Shown: positions 9,036-17,666 of the stretch, one piece after another
Position numbering within the stretch: the stretch's first letter is position 1
Layout: every line of letters begins with the position of its first letter
Origin: Lysobacter luteus
GTDB taxonomy: Bacteria; Pseudomonadota; Gammaproteobacteria; Xanthomonadales; Xanthomonadaceae
Direction: 5' to 3'
DNA: 64,000 nucleotides
NCBI RefSeq assembly: GCF_907164845.1
Contig: NZ_OU015430.1
Location: forward strand, 1,726,001 to 1,790,000
Position numbers and translations under genes: made by a program
Notes under the pieces: model-generated
What the model was told of the DNA's origin: nothing
Databases searched by the model: none
The model's input: the letters and a program-made list of their open reading frames with translations, nothing else

Positions 9036-9560
9036 TCAGTTGCCTGCCAGTGCCGCCTGCAACCGGGCAAGCAGTTGTCCCGGCACCGCGCCGGTCGCCG
9101 GCGTGCCGCGCGGATCCACCACCGACACCTGGGCACCGGATTCGGCTTCACTGACGCGGACCAGCAGGTTGCTGCCCTGGTAGTTGACGTCGAACACGCC
9201 AAGCAGCTGGGCACGGCTGGCGACGGTCAGGCCTTCGATCGAGGCCAGCGCGGCATCGACCTGCGCGAACACTTCCTCGCGCGTGCCGTTCGCCGTGAAG
9301 CCGGCAGCAGCGCCGGCTACGGGTGCGGCATTGCCCGCCGCGGCGACGGTGCCGGACGCGGTGACCGGGCCGGCCGGCGCGGTCGTTGCCCCGGTATTGG
9401 GCAGGTCCAGGTCCGGCGGGACTTCCAGCGGGCGGTTTTCCGGGGCGGCGGCGTAAAGGTCGTCACTGCGGCTGAACCAGCTGCAGCCCGAGGTGGCGAC
9501 CAGGGTGGCAAGCAGCAGGCTGCCCACGAGAAGGCGCGGTTGGTTCGAGTTCGATTGCAT
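9036..9560 (-). CDS. bamC: BamC-like outer membrane lipoprotein (short form)
   Basis: Probable lipoprotein partner of the BAM outer-membrane assembly machine. The ATG at 9560 gives 174 residues. A signal peptide ends in lipobox ATSGC with the lipidated Cys26. The mature start (CSWFSRSDDLYAAAPENRPLEVPPDLDLP) resembles the conserved BamC N-terminal segment. An Ala/Thr/Gly-rich linker follows, and then one helix-grip-like domain (EEVFAQVDAALASIEGL to the end). E. coli BamC is about 344 residues with two such domains, so this is roughly half length. It lies 14 bases after dapA on the same strand, as in many gammaproteobacteria (dapA-bamC), which supports the call. Confidence 0.75.
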   Translation of the reverse strand: MQSNSNQPRLLVGSLLLATLVATSGCSWFSRSDDLYAAAPENRPLEVPPDLDLPNTGATTAPAGPVTASGTVAAAGNAAPVAGAAAGFTANGTREEVFAQVDAALASIEGLTVASRAQLLGVFDVNYQGSNLLVRVSEAESGAQVSVVDPRGTPATGAVPGQLLARLQAALAGN

Positions 9561-9574
9561 GGGGGACTCTCCGG

Positions 9575-10477
9575 TCAGTCCGCGACGGCGTCGCAGGCGG
9601 TTTCTAGTTCGCGCACGGCCAAGGCGATGCGCGTTGCGGTATCGCGATGGGTGGCCGACAGCGGCTGGAGCGGCAGGCGCAGGCCGTGGCCGATCCCCTG
9701 CAACTGCAGCAACGCCTTGACCGGGATCGGGTTCGGCTCGACCCCGAGGAAATCGTTGATCTCGAGCATGCGGTCGTTCCAGCCCTCGGCGGCGTCGCGC
9801 TTCCGGGTACGCGCAAGCTCGCACAGGCGACGGAACGAACGCGGCAACACGTTGGACGCCACCGACACCACGCCATCGGCGCCCGACAGCATCGCCCGGC
9901 AGGCGGTCGGATCGTCGCCGCTCAGCACCACGAAGGCCTCGTCGCGCAAACCGAGGAGTTCTTCCATCCGGGCGACGTCGTTGCGCGCCTCCTTGATGCC
10001 GATGATGCGCGGGTGACCGGCCAGCTCGGCCACGGTGTCGGGGAGCATGTCGCACCCGGTGCGTCCGGGCACGTTGTAGAGGATCACCGGCAGCGCGCCG
10101 TCGTCGGCGACCGCACGGTAATGCGCCACCAGGCCCGCCTGGGTGGGGCGCACGTAGGGTGGCGTGACCACGAGCGCGGCGTCGGCACCCAGCGCGGCGG
10201 CGCGGCGCCCCTGCTCGATCGTCTTGCCGGTGTTGGACAGCCCGGTGCCGGCGATCACCGGCACGCGGCCTGCGACATACTCGACGGCCGAACGCAGCAG
10301 GGTGTCGAACTCGGCGTCGAACAGCGCGGCCGCCTCACCGGTGGACCCGGCCACCACCACCGCCTGGGTGCCGCCATCGATCTGCGCGTCGAGCAGCCGG
10401 CGCCAAGCGTCGAGGTCGAGCTCGCCGTCGGCATCGAAGGGGGTCGCCAGGGCGGTGATGCTTCCTGAAATTCGCAA
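9575..10477 (-). CDS. dapA: 4-hydroxy-tetrahydrodipicolinate synthase
   Basis: Condenses pyruvate and aspartate semialdehyde in lysine and murein precursor synthesis. The TTG at 10477 ([14 protein letters not shown]) gives 300 residues, close to the 292 of E. coli, with AAAGG 8-12 bases upstream. A further-upstream ATG at 10528 would add 17 unconserved residues. Motifs: GSTGEAAAL near residue 45, YNVPGRTG with the catalytic Tyr, and IGIKEA with the Schiff-base Lys. Divergent from the gcvR-like gene. Confidence 0.95.
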   Translation of the reverse strand: MRISGSITALATPFDADGELDLDAWRRLLDAQIDGGTQAVVVAGSTGEAAALFDAEFDTLLRSAVEYVAGRVPVIAGTGLSNTGKTIEQGRRAAALGADAALVVTPPYVRPTQAGLVAHYRAVADDGALPVILYNVPGRTGCDMLPDTVAELAGHPRIIGIKEARNDVARMEELLGLRDEAFVVLSGDDPTACRAMLSGADGVVSVASNVLPRSFRRLCELARTRKRDAAEGWNDRMLEINDFLGVEPNPIPVKALLQLQGIGHGLRLPLQPLSATHRDTATRIALAVRELETACDAVAD

Positions 10478-10555
10478 GTCGGTGCCTTTGGACGCGGGGT
10501 GCGCGAGCAATTCGGGGGGATGCGGCAAGCGACACCGCGGAGGCTCCGATGTTAC

Positions 10556-10585
10556 TTGCGGCCTGAAAGCACCGGCAAGTATGCT
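10556..10585 (+). promoter_or_regulatory. Candidate sigma-70 promoter for gcvR-bcp
   Basis: TTGCGG (10556-10561), an 18-base spacer and TATGCT (10580-10585) lie in the dapA/gcvR divergent gap. The elements match the consensus at about half to two thirds of positions. This is position-based inference. Confidence 0.4.
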
Positions 10586-10640
10586 GGCCGCAGCTCAAGG
10601 ACCGCTCACGGGCTGTTCGCGACCCGCGGTCCAGTCTTCC

Positions 10641-10664
10641 GGAAGCCCCGTCCCACGGGCTTCC
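10641..10664 (+). promoter_or_regulatory. Leader hairpin ahead of gcvR-like gene
   Basis: GGAAGCCC and GGGCTTCC form a perfect 8-base-pair stem with an 8-base loop, 27 bases before the TTG start at 10692. There is no T-run after it, so it is not a standard terminator. It could be a leader structure or chance. Confidence 0.3.
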
Positions 10665-10691
10665 AGCCAGTCCCTCCTTGCAGGCGCCGCC

Positions 10692-11252
10692 TTGACCGAT
10701 TCCAGCACCCGGCCGTCGCCGAACGAAAACCACCTCCTGATCAACGCCTATACGACGCATCCGGAATCGCCCCTGTTGTCGGTGTCGCGGCGTATTGCCG
10801 ACAGCGGCTGCAACCTGGTCGACGCACGGCTTTCCACGGTTGGACGGGATGTTTCGGTGACCGCGCTGGCGGTGGGTTCGTGGGACGCGATCGCCAAGCT
10901 CGAGGCGATGCTGACGCGGCTGGAGCGCGAGGAAGGCCTGAAGCTGATCTGGTACCGCACCGGCGCCAAGCAGGTGCAGTCCAACCTGCTGCCCTACATC
11001 GTCGAGGTGGTGGCGGCCGACAAGCCCGGCATCCTGTTCCAGCTGGCCGACTTCTTCGACCGCGAGGGGATCACGATCGAGAGCCTGCACTGCTCACGCT
11101 ACCGCGCCATGCAGACCGGCGCGGACATGTTCTCCGCCCAGGTCACCATCGGCGTACCGGCGAGCATGCACATCGCCGCGCTGCGCGACGATTTCCTCGA
11201 GTTCTGCGATCACCTCAACCTCGACGCCATCATGGATCCGATGAAGTTCTGA
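10692..11252 (+). CDS. gcvR: GcvR-type ACT-domain regulator
   Basis: A 186-residue protein with two ACT domains. The first begins HLLINAYTTHPESPLLSVSRRIADSGCNLVDARLS, and the second begins YIVEVVAADKPGILFQLADFFDREGITIE. GcvR proteins act as antagonists of the GcvA activator of glycine cleavage, and the family is cytoplasmic. The start is uncertain: TTG at 10692 (MTDSSTRPSP) is preferred because it places the first ACT domain near the N-terminus. Another TTG lies 15 bases upstream. It is followed by bcp after 10 bases, probably in one transcript. Whether it controls glycine cleavage here cannot be seen. Confidence 0.82.
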   Translation: MTDSSTRPSPNENHLLINAYTTHPESPLLSVSRRIADSGCNLVDARLSTVGRDVSVTALAVGSWDAIAKLEAMLTRLEREEGLKLIWYRTGAKQVQSNLLPYIVEVVAADKPGILFQLADFFDREGITIESLHCSRYRAMQTGADMFSAQVTIGVPASMHIAALRDDFLEFCDHLNLDAIMDPMKF

Positions 11253-11262
11253 GGAGTCTGCA

Positions 11263-11736
11263 ATGCTTGAAACCGGCGACAAGGTCCCAGGCAAGCTTCC
11301 CCTGACGCTCTCCGACGAGCGCAGCGTCACCCTCGCCGACTACGCCGGCCGGTGGCTGGTGTTGTACTTCTACCCGAAGGACAGTACGCCCGGCTGCACC
11401 ACCGAGGGCCAGGATTTCAACGCACTCCTTCCCGAGTTCGAGGCCGTCGGCGCCAGCGTGCTGGGCGTCTCGCGGGACTCGGTGAAATCGCACCGCAACT
11501 TCCGCGACAAGCAGGGTTTCGCCTTCGAGCTCGTCAGCGATGCCGACGAGGCGCTGTGCAACGCCTTCGGCGTGATCCGCGAAAAGAACATGTACGGCCG
11601 CAAGGTGATGGGCATCGTGCGCAGCACGTACCTGGTCGACCCCGCCGGGCGCATCGCCCGCGTCTGGCAGCCGGTCAAGGTGCCCGGCCACGCGCAGGCC
11701 GTGCTCGACGAACTCAAGGCTGTCGCCACGCAGTGA
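11263..11736 (+). CDS. bcp: Peroxiredoxin, Bcp/PrxQ type
   Basis: Thiol peroxidase of 157 residues. The peroxidatic Cys45 lies in PKDSTPGCTTE, and the start is supported by a GAGGAG ribosome site. E. coli Bcp has a second Cys five residues later, and Xanthomonas/Xylella PrxQ have a resolving Cys near residue 83. Neither position is Cys here. The only other Cys is C99 (EALCNAF), so the disulfide partner, if any, is unusual. It follows the ACT regulator by 10 bases. Confidence 0.93.
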   Translation: MLETGDKVPGKLPLTLSDERSVTLADYAGRWLVLYFYPKDSTPGCTTEGQDFNALLPEFEAVGASVLGVSRDSVKSHRNFRDKQGFAFELVSDADEALCNAFGVIREKNMYGRKVMGIVRSTYLVDPAGRIARVWQPVKVPGHAQAVLDELKAVATQ

Positions 11737-11842
11737 CCCCGCCCGTTCCATGCCGCTCCGCCACCCCGCCCTGCGGGTCCGTGGCGGTGCTTTGCCGTGC
11801 CCCAGCGTTACCCAGCTGTCCCCTTCCCGACCGGAGCTCGCG

Positions 11843-13255
11843 ATGACCAGAGGCAAGCGGATCTACGTGCTCGACACCAACGTGCTGATGCACGACCCGA
11901 CCGCGTTGTTCAAGTTCGAGGAACACGATGTCTACCTGCCGATGCAGGTCATCGAAGAACTCGACAACGGCAAGAAGGGCACTTCCGAGGCCAGTCGCAA
12001 CGCGCGCCAGGTCAGCCGGTTCCTCAACGAACTGGTGGAGGCGGCCGGCACTGCCCGGGTGATCGAGGGCATTCCGCTGCTCCGTCCGCAGGGCCTGCAG
12101 TTGCGTGGCGCGCAGAGCGCCGGCTGCCTGCGCTTCCAGACCGACAACTTCGACGCCGGCCGGCGTTTCGGCGCGGTGGTTCCCGACAACGCGATCCTCG
12201 GCGCGATCCTGGCGCTGAAGGAGGCCGAGCCGGACCTGCCGGTGGTGTTCGTCTCCAAGGACATCAACCTGCGCATCAAGGCCGCGATCGCCGGCATCGT
12301 GTCGGAGGATTACGAGAACGACCGCGCGCTCGACGACTTCAGCCTGCTCTACACCGGCGCCACCGCGCTGCCGGAGGACTTCTGGAAGCGCCACGGCAAG
12401 GATCTGAAGTCCTGGACCGACCGGGGCCGCACCTACTACGAGATCTCGCGGGTCGACGGCGATGAAACGACCGACGGAAGCTGGTACCCCAACCAGTTCC
12501 TCTACCTGCCCGGTGAGGAGGAGGCCGAGCTCAAGGTGACGCGCGTCACCGAGGACAAGGTGACGCTGCAGATCGTCGATGACTACCGCCACAACCAGCA
12601 CTCGGTGTGGGGCATCACCGCGCGAAACCGCGAGCAGAACTTCGCGCTCAATGCACTGATGGACCCCGAGATCGACTTCGTCACCCTCCTCGGCACTGCC
12701 GGCACCGGCAAGACCCTGCTGGCGCTGGCCGCCGGCCTGGCGCAGACGATGGACCAGCAGCGCTACCGCGAGATCATCATGACCCGCGCCACGGTCAGCG
12801 TCGGCGAGGACATCGGCTTCCTGCCCGGCACCGAGGAAGAGAAGATGACGCCGTGGATGGGCGCGCTGACCGACAACCTCGAGGTCCTGACGCACAACCA
12901 GGACGGCGGCAGCTGGGGCCGCGCGGCGACCAACGACCTGCTGGCGTCGCGCATCAAGATCCGCTCGCTCAACTTCATGCGCGGGCGCACGTTCCTGAGC
13001 CGCTGGCTGATCCTCGACGAGGCGCAGAACCTCACCCCGAAACAGATGAAGACGCTGATCACGCGTGCCGGTCCGGGCACGAAGATCATCTGCCTGGGCA
13101 ACGTCGAGCAGATCGACACGCCGTACCTGACCGAGACGACTTCCGGCCTGACCTACGCGGTCGACCGCTTCAAAGATTGGCCGCACAGCGCCCACGTGAC
13201 CCTGCGCCGCGGCGAGCGCTCGCGCCTGGCCGACTACGCCTCGGAAGTGCTGTAG
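11843..13255 (+). CDS. phoH: PhoH-family ATPase with N-terminal PIN domain
   Basis: The ATG at 11843 gives 470 residues. The N-terminal PIN nuclease-like domain starts IYVLDTNVLMHDP and includes VIEELDNGKKG, VPDNAILGAIL and VVFVSKDINLR, with the acidic residues expected of PIN RNases. The C-terminal PhoH ATPase carries Walker A GTAGTGKTLL and Walker B WLILDEAQNLT. PIN-PhoH proteins (PhoH2) have been described as RNA helicase/RNase combinations. It is followed after 3 bases by a DUF1275 gene, so the two are probably co-transcribed. Confidence 0.93.
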   Translation: MTRGKRIYVLDTNVLMHDPTALFKFEEHDVYLPMQVIEELDNGKKGTSEASRNARQVSRFLNELVEAAGTARVIEGIPLLRPQGLQLRGAQSAGCLRFQTDNFDAGRRFGAVVPDNAILGAILALKEAEPDLPVVFVSKDINLRIKAAIAGIVSEDYENDRALDDFSLLYTGATALPEDFWKRHGKDLKSWTDRGRTYYEISRVDGDETTDGSWYPNQFLYLPGEEEAELKVTRVTEDKVTLQIVDDYRHNQHSVWGITARNREQNFALNALMDPEIDFVTLLGTAGTGKTLLALAAGLAQTMDQQRYREIIMTRATVSVGEDIGFLPGTEEEKMTPWMGALTDNLEVLTHNQDGGSWGRAATNDLLASRIKIRSLNFMRGRTFLSRWLILDEAQNLTPKQMKTLITRAGPGTKIICLGNVEQIDTPYLTETTSGLTYAVDRFKDWPHSAHVTLRRGERSRLADYASEVL

Positions 13256-13258
13256 GCG

Positions 13259-13939
13259 ATGGCCGAGCGGCTGGCCACGTGGGTCTGGGTCGGTGCCGCC
13301 GCGCTTGCCAGCGTGGCCGGCATCGTCAACGTGGTCGGCTTCCTCGGCTTCCAGCAGCAGGCGGTCACCCACCTGACCGGCAATACCTCGCTGCTGGCGG
13401 CCGCGCTGGTCGGCGGCGATGCCGGCATGGCGTTGGGGCTGGGGGCGATGCTGCTCGCGTTCGTGGCCGGCTCGATGCTCAGCGGGCTGATCGTGCAGGA
13501 CAGCACGCTGCGGCTCGGGCGCCGCTACGGTGTGGTGCTGACGATCGAGTCGCTGATGCTGCTGGCGGCCGTGCCGCTGTTCCGCCAGCAACACCTGGCC
13601 GGGCCGATCCTCGCGGCCACCGCCTGCGGCCTGCAGAACGCGATGGCCACCACGTACAGCGGCGCGCTGGTGCGCACCTCGCATGTCAGTGGGATGTTCA
13701 CCGACCTGGGCATCATGCTCGGCCACTCGCTGCGCGGGCTGCCACTGGCGCGGCGGCGGCTCGCGCTGTGCTCTCTGGTGATCAGTTTCTTCTTCCTGGG
13801 CGGCGTCGTGGGAGCCGTGCTGTATGGCGGCATCGGCTACGCCGCGCTCTACGTGCCCGCGGCGCTTACCGGCGGCACTGGGCTGGGGTACTTCCTCTAC
13901 CGCCAGTTCACCATGCTTCGCGACACGGAACCTTTGTAG
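13259..13939 (+). CDS. DUF1275 (YoaK-type) membrane protein
   Basis: A 226-residue integral membrane protein with six or so hydrophobic segments and the family signature HLTGNTSLLAAAL near residue 38, plus NAMATTYSGALVRTSHVSGMFTDLG. The family (YoaK/DUF1275) is widespread, and its transported substrate is not known. The ATG lies 3 bases after the phoH stop. Its TAG stop is part of a GTAGGAGCGGC sequence described separately. Confidence 0.88.
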   Translation: MAERLATWVWVGAAALASVAGIVNVVGFLGFQQQAVTHLTGNTSLLAAALVGGDAGMALGLGAMLLAFVAGSMLSGLIVQDSTLRLGRRYGVVLTIESLMLLAAVPLFRQQHLAGPILAATACGLQNAMATTYSGALVRTSHVSGMFTDLGIMLGHSLRGLPLARRRLALCSLVISFFFLGGVVGAVLYGGIGYAALYVPAALTGGTGLGYFLYRQFTMLRDTEPL

Positions 13940-13978
13940 GAGCGGCACGCGGCCGATACGTTCGGCGACAATGCGCGG

Positions 13979-14803
13979 ATGCACAGTTCCGATCCCCGCC
14001 CGCCTTCCGCCCTCACCATTGCCGGTTCCGACTCCGGCGGCGGTGCCGGCATCCAGGCCGACCTCAAGACCTTCGCCGCGCACGGCGTGCACGGGCTCAG
14101 TGCGATCGCCGCGCTGACCGCCCAGCACACGCGCGGCGTGACCGCGGTCCACGTGCCCGACGCGGGCTTCCTCCGCGCCCAGATCGACACCTGCTTCGCC
14201 GACTTCCGCATCACGGCGGTCAAGCTGGGCATGCTGGCCAGCGCCGAGGTCAGCCACGCCGTCGCCGATGCGCTTGAAGCCCATGCACCGGCCGCGGTCG
14301 TACTCGACCCGGTGATGGTCGCGACGTCCGGAGCGCGCCTGCTGGAACCCGACGCGCTGTCCGCCCTGCGCGAGCGGCTGCTCCCGATGGCCACGCTGAT
14401 CACCCCCAACCTGCCCGAGGCCGAGTTGCTGCTGGAGCGGCCGATCGCCGACCTCGACGCCATGCGCGAAGCCTGCCACGCACTGCTGGCCCTTGGCGCA
14501 CGGGCGGTCCTGCTGAAGGGCGGTCACTTGCCGGGCAACGGCGATATCGTCGACCTGCTGGCCGGGGGCGGCGCCATCCACGAAATCCGCCACCGCCGCC
14601 TGCCGGGCGAAGCGCATGGAACCGGCTGCACCCTCGCGTCCGCGGTGGCGGCGCGGCTGGCGCTGGGCGACGACCTGCGCGCCGCCTGCGACAAGGCGTC
14701 CGACTACGTGCACCGTGCCCTGCTTTCCGGATACCGGCCCGGGTTGGGGCATGTCGTGGTGCTCGACCACTTCGGTGCCGCCGACCGTACCCCGGTGGCG
14801 TGA
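13979..14803 (+). CDS. thiD: Hydroxymethylpyrimidine/phosphomethylpyrimidine kinase
   Basis: Phosphorylates HMP and HMP-phosphate in thiamine synthesis. The 274-residue ribokinase-fold protein has ALTIAGSDSGGGAGIQADLKT at the N-terminus, TAVKLGMLAS, VLDPVMVATSG, LKGGHLPG and the C-terminal anion hole HGTGCTLASA with catalytic Cys. No fused ThiE is seen. Its stop overlaps the start of the next hydrolase gene (TGATG). Confidence 0.96.
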   Translation: MHSSDPRPPSALTIAGSDSGGGAGIQADLKTFAAHGVHGLSAIAALTAQHTRGVTAVHVPDAGFLRAQIDTCFADFRITAVKLGMLASAEVSHAVADALEAHAPAAVVLDPVMVATSGARLLEPDALSALRERLLPMATLITPNLPEAELLLERPIADLDAMREACHALLALGARAVLLKGGHLPGNGDIVDLLAGGGAIHEIRHRRLPGEAHGTGCTLASAVAARLALGDDLRAACDKASDYVHRALLSGYRPGLGHVVVLDHFGAADRTPVA

Positions 14804-15639
14804 TGCAGGCACTGGAACTCCCCCTCTCCAGCGCCGACGGCCACGACGCGGTTCTGGTCGCCAGGATCCCGCAGCGACCACGCGCCGCCGCGCTGTGGCT
14901 CCCCGCGCTTGGGGTCGCGGCAAGGCATTACCTGCCGTTGGCCGAGGCGCTGGCCCACCGGGGCGTGGCCACCTTCCTCCACGAGTGGCGCGGCCACGGC
15001 AGCAGCAGCCTGCGTGCCGGCCGGGGCACCGACTGGGGCTACCGCGAACTGCTCGCACTCGACCTGGCTGCCAGCGAAGCCGCGATGGCGGAGGCGCTCC
15101 CGGACCCCGGTATCCGCCGCGCGATTGGCGGCCACAGCCTCGGCGGCCAGCTGGCCGCCTGCCGGCTGGCAATGTCGCCTGGATCGGCCCAGGCGCTGTG
15201 GCTGGTTGCCAGCGGCGCCCCGTGGTGGCGCGCGTTTCCACGGCCGCTGCGCTACGGCCTGCCTCTCGCGTACCGCTTGCTGCCGTGGCTTGCCCGACGC
15301 TACGGCGCCCTGCCCGGCCGGCGGATCGGTTTTGGCGGCAACGAGGCCCGGGGCGTCATTGCCGACTGGGCGCGCACAGCGCTGGGGGGACGCTATGCAG
15401 CTGCCGGGCTGGACGTGGATCTCGAAGCCGGGCTTGCCGCCATGACACACGAGGTGCGCGCGCTCGTGATGGACGACGATTGGCTGGCACCGGCGTCTTC
15501 GCTTCGGTTCCTGCTGACGAAAATGCCCGGTACGTCGGTCAGCCCTCTTGAGCTCGACGCCCAGGCACTGGGCACGCGCGCGGATCACTTCGCGTGGATG
15601 AACCGTCCCGCCGCGGTGGCGGTGGCGCTCGCGGACTGA
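14803..15639 (+). CDS. Alpha/beta-hydrolase, serine aminopeptidase S33-like
   Basis: A 278-residue hydrolase of unknown substrate. HEWRGHGSS, then the nucleophile elbow GGHSLGGQLA near residue 110, a likely acid in MDDDWLAP and a C-terminal His in ADHFAWM complete a credible Ser-Asp-His triad. The start is the ATG at 14803, whose A is the last base of the thiD stop codon. A GTG three bases upstream is possible. Coupling to thiD suggests co-expression but does not define function. Confidence 0.85.
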   Translation: MQALELPLSSADGHDAVLVARIPQRPRAAALWLPALGVAARHYLPLAEALAHRGVATFLHEWRGHGSSSLRAGRGTDWGYRELLALDLAASEAAMAEALPDPGIRRAIGGHSLGGQLAACRLAMSPGSAQALWLVASGAPWWRAFPRPLRYGLPLAYRLLPWLARRYGALPGRRIGFGGNEARGVIADWARTALGGRYAAAGLDVDLEAGLAAMTHEVRALVMDDDWLAPASSLRFLLTKMPGTSVSPLELDAQALGTRADHFAWMNRPAAVAVALAD

Positions 15640-15676
15640 CCCACCCGGCGCCCGCCAGCGCCATCGCGCAAATGGT

Positions 15677-16198
15677 TCAGTGCCTCACGGCCTTCACCAC
15701 GCCCTTGATGCCGGCCTTGGCCTTCTCGGCAGCCACCAGGGTCGCAGCCGTATCGGACTGCTTCCATGCCTCGTATTCCTCATCGAGCTGGGCGCGCTCT
15801 TCAGCCGTGAAGAGCTGGCGCGCCATCTTGAACATGGTCTTTTCCTCTTCCTTGGCGTGGTGGTCGATCAGTTCGCCAAAGACCTTGGTGCGACCGGCGA
15901 ACTCGGGCGTACCCGGATCTGCCGCGTGGACCTCGGGGATGATGGTCTGCTCGACGGCGTGGTGCTCGGCCAATGCCTCGGCATGGGTCTGCAGGCCATC
16001 ACGGTCGGCGCGCTCCTTGAATGCCGGGTAGAACACCTGCTCCTCCCACTTGGCGTGCGGGATCAATGCGGCCTCGATCCGCTCGAGCAGGTCGGTGCGG
16101 GTCTTGACCCCGCGGTCGGTGGTGGCCTTCAGGTCGGCGAACAGCCCGCGGAGGGCGTCGTGCTCGTTTTTCAGCGTTGCCAGGATGTCGCGGGCCAT
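15677..16198 (-). CDS. Hemerythrin HHE-domain protein
   Basis: A 173-residue helical protein, probably binding a di-iron centre. His/Glu ligand candidates occur in LKNEHDALRGL, IEAALIPHAKWEEQVFYPAF, EHHAVEQTII and LIDHHAKEEEKTMF, matching the H-HxxxE-H-HxxxD/E spacing of HHE proteins. The ATG at 16198 is preferred over one at 16240 because GAGGTTGAGG lies just upstream. Such proteins are linked to oxygen, nitric oxide or iron handling; which applies here is unknown. It converges on the alpha/beta hydrolase gene. Confidence 0.9.
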   Translation of the reverse strand: MARDILATLKNEHDALRGLFADLKATTDRGVKTRTDLLERIEAALIPHAKWEEQVFYPAFKERADRDGLQTHAEALAEHHAVEQTIIPEVHAADPGTPEFAGRTKVFGELIDHHAKEEEKTMFKMARQLFTAEERAQLDEEYEAWKQSDTAATLVAAEKAKAGIKGVVKAVRH

Positions 16199-16276
16199 GG
16201 CCTCAACCTCTCGAACGTGGGGGGGAGGCCAAACCTTCATCCGACGATGGTGGAGGCAACGTGTACGTCCCCCCGG

Positions 16277-16900
16277 TCAACGGGGCGGCGCGTCCCCGTG
16301 CCGGTCCCGCAGCACGCCGACCGCGCCCGCCAGCGACAACTCGCGTGCTCGCAGCAGGACCTGCAGGTGGAACAGCAGGTCGGCCGCCTCCCCCAGCAGC
16401 GCGCTGTCGTCCTGGGCGACAGCCGCGAGGGCGGTCTCGACGCCCTCCTCGCCCACCTTCTGCGCGATGCGCCGCACACCATCGCCGAACAGCCGGGTGG
16501 TGTAGCTGTCGGCCGGCCGCGTGCGGTGTCGGTCGTCGATCACGGCGTCCAGTTCGGCGAGGAAATCCGAAGGCGCCGCCGGGAAGCAACTGCGGCGGTC
16601 CAGGTGGCAGGTCGGGCCCATCGGGCGGGCCTGCACCAGCAGCGTGTCGGCATCGCAGTCGGCCTCGACCCCTTCAAGCAACAGGTGATGGCCGGAGCGC
16701 TCGCCCTTCACCCAGAGGCGGCCGCGGCTGCGGCTGAAGAACGTGACGCGACCCGTGTCCAGCGTTGCCGCGAGTGCGGCCCTGTCCATGTAACCCAGCA
16801 TCAGCACCTGCAGGGTATCGGCGTGCTGGACGATGGCCGGCAGCAGGCCGCCCTGCTTGTCCCAGGCCAAGCCGGCCCGATCGAAGGGGATGTCAGGCAT
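16277..16900 (-). CDS. hisIE: Bifunctional phosphoribosyl-AMP cyclohydrolase/phosphoribosyl-ATP pyrophosphatase
   Basis: Steps 2 and 3 of histidine synthesis in one 207-residue protein. The N-terminal HisI half has [27 protein letters not shown] and DCDADTLLV with Zn/Mg ligands. The C-terminal HisE half begins near FLAELDAVI and carries [13 protein letters not shown] and EAADLLFH. Last gene of the operon; it overlaps hisF by 8 bases. Confidence 0.96.
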   Translation of the reverse strand: MPDIPFDRAGLAWDKQGGLLPAIVQHADTLQVLMLGYMDRAALAATLDTGRVTFFSRSRGRLWVKGERSGHHLLLEGVEADCDADTLLVQARPMGPTCHLDRRSCFPAAPSDFLAELDAVIDDRHRTRPADSYTTRLFGDGVRRIAQKVGEEGVETALAAVAQDDSALLGEAADLLFHLQVLLRARELSLAGAVGVLRDRHGDAPPR

Positions 16901-17666
16901 CGCGCACCTCCACGCCCCGCGCGCGCAGGGTCTGCTTGAGCTGGGGGATCGGCACCGCCCCAGAGTGGAAAACACTGGCGGCCAGCGCGCCGTCGACGTC
17001 GGCGCGGGTGAACACCGCTTCGAAGTGCGCTGCCTCCCCGGCGCCACCCGAGGCGATCAGCGGCACGCCGCATACCCGCCTGGCCGCCTGTAGCTGCTCG
17101 ATATCGAAACCGGCGCGTACCCCGTCGTGGCCCATGCAGTTGAGCACCACTTCACCCGCGCCCAGCTGCTGGACTTCGATGATCCAGTCGAGCGTGCGGC
17201 GCGACAGAGCCTCGGTGCGCGCAGGGTCGCCGGTGAATCGGCGCACCCGCCATTGCCCGTCGGCGTCGCGCAGGCTGTCGATGCCAACCACCACGCACTG
17301 GACGCCAAACGCATCCGCCAGTTCGCTCACGAGCGCGGGCCGCTGCAAAGCGGGCGTGTTGATGGACACCTTGTCGGCGCCGGCGTGGAGCACCGTGCGG
17401 GCATCGGCGACGCTGCGGATGCCTCCGGCCACGCAGAACGGGATGTCCAGCACCCGCGCCACCCGCTCCACCCAGTCGCGGTCCACGCAGCGGTCCTGCG
17501 GACTGGCCGTGATGTCGTAGAACACCAGCTCGTCCGCGCCCTGGTCGCGGTAGCGCAAGGCCAGGTCGATGATGTCGCCCATATCGACGTGGTCGCGGAA
17601 GCGAACGCCCTTGACGACCCGGCCATCGCGCACGTCCAGGCAGGGAATGATGCGGCGGCTCAGCAT
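16893..17666 (-). CDS. hisF: Imidazole glycerol phosphate synthase, cyclase subunit
   Basis: Cyclase half of the HisFH complex; takes ammonia tunnelled from HisH to form IGP and AICAR. The ATG at 17666 gives 257 residues. The catalytic Asp of [16 protein letters not shown], the phosphate sites GGIRSVADA and [11 protein letters not shown], and the second Asp region LNCMGHDG are all present. It overlaps hisA by 7 bases and hisIE by 8. Confidence 0.97.
   Translation of the reverse strand: MLSRRIIPCLDVRDGRVVKGVRFRDHVDMGDIIDLALRYRDQGADELVFYDITASPQDRCVDRDWVERVARVLDIPFCVAGGIRSVADARTVLHAGADKVSINTPALQRPALVSELADAFGVQCVVVGIDSLRDADGQWRVRRFTGDPARTEALSRRTLDWIIEVQQLGAGEVVLNCMGHDGVRAGFDIEQLQAARRVCGVPLIASGGAGEAAHFEAVFTRADVDGALAASVFHSGAVPIPQLKQTLRARGVEVRDA

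Noticed and set aside
11714-15241. A 1175-codon minus-strand open frame
   Set aside because: It lies opposite phoH, DUF1275 and thiD, has a His/Gln/Arg-rich composition with no domains, and is the expected antisense shadow of GC-rich coding DNA.
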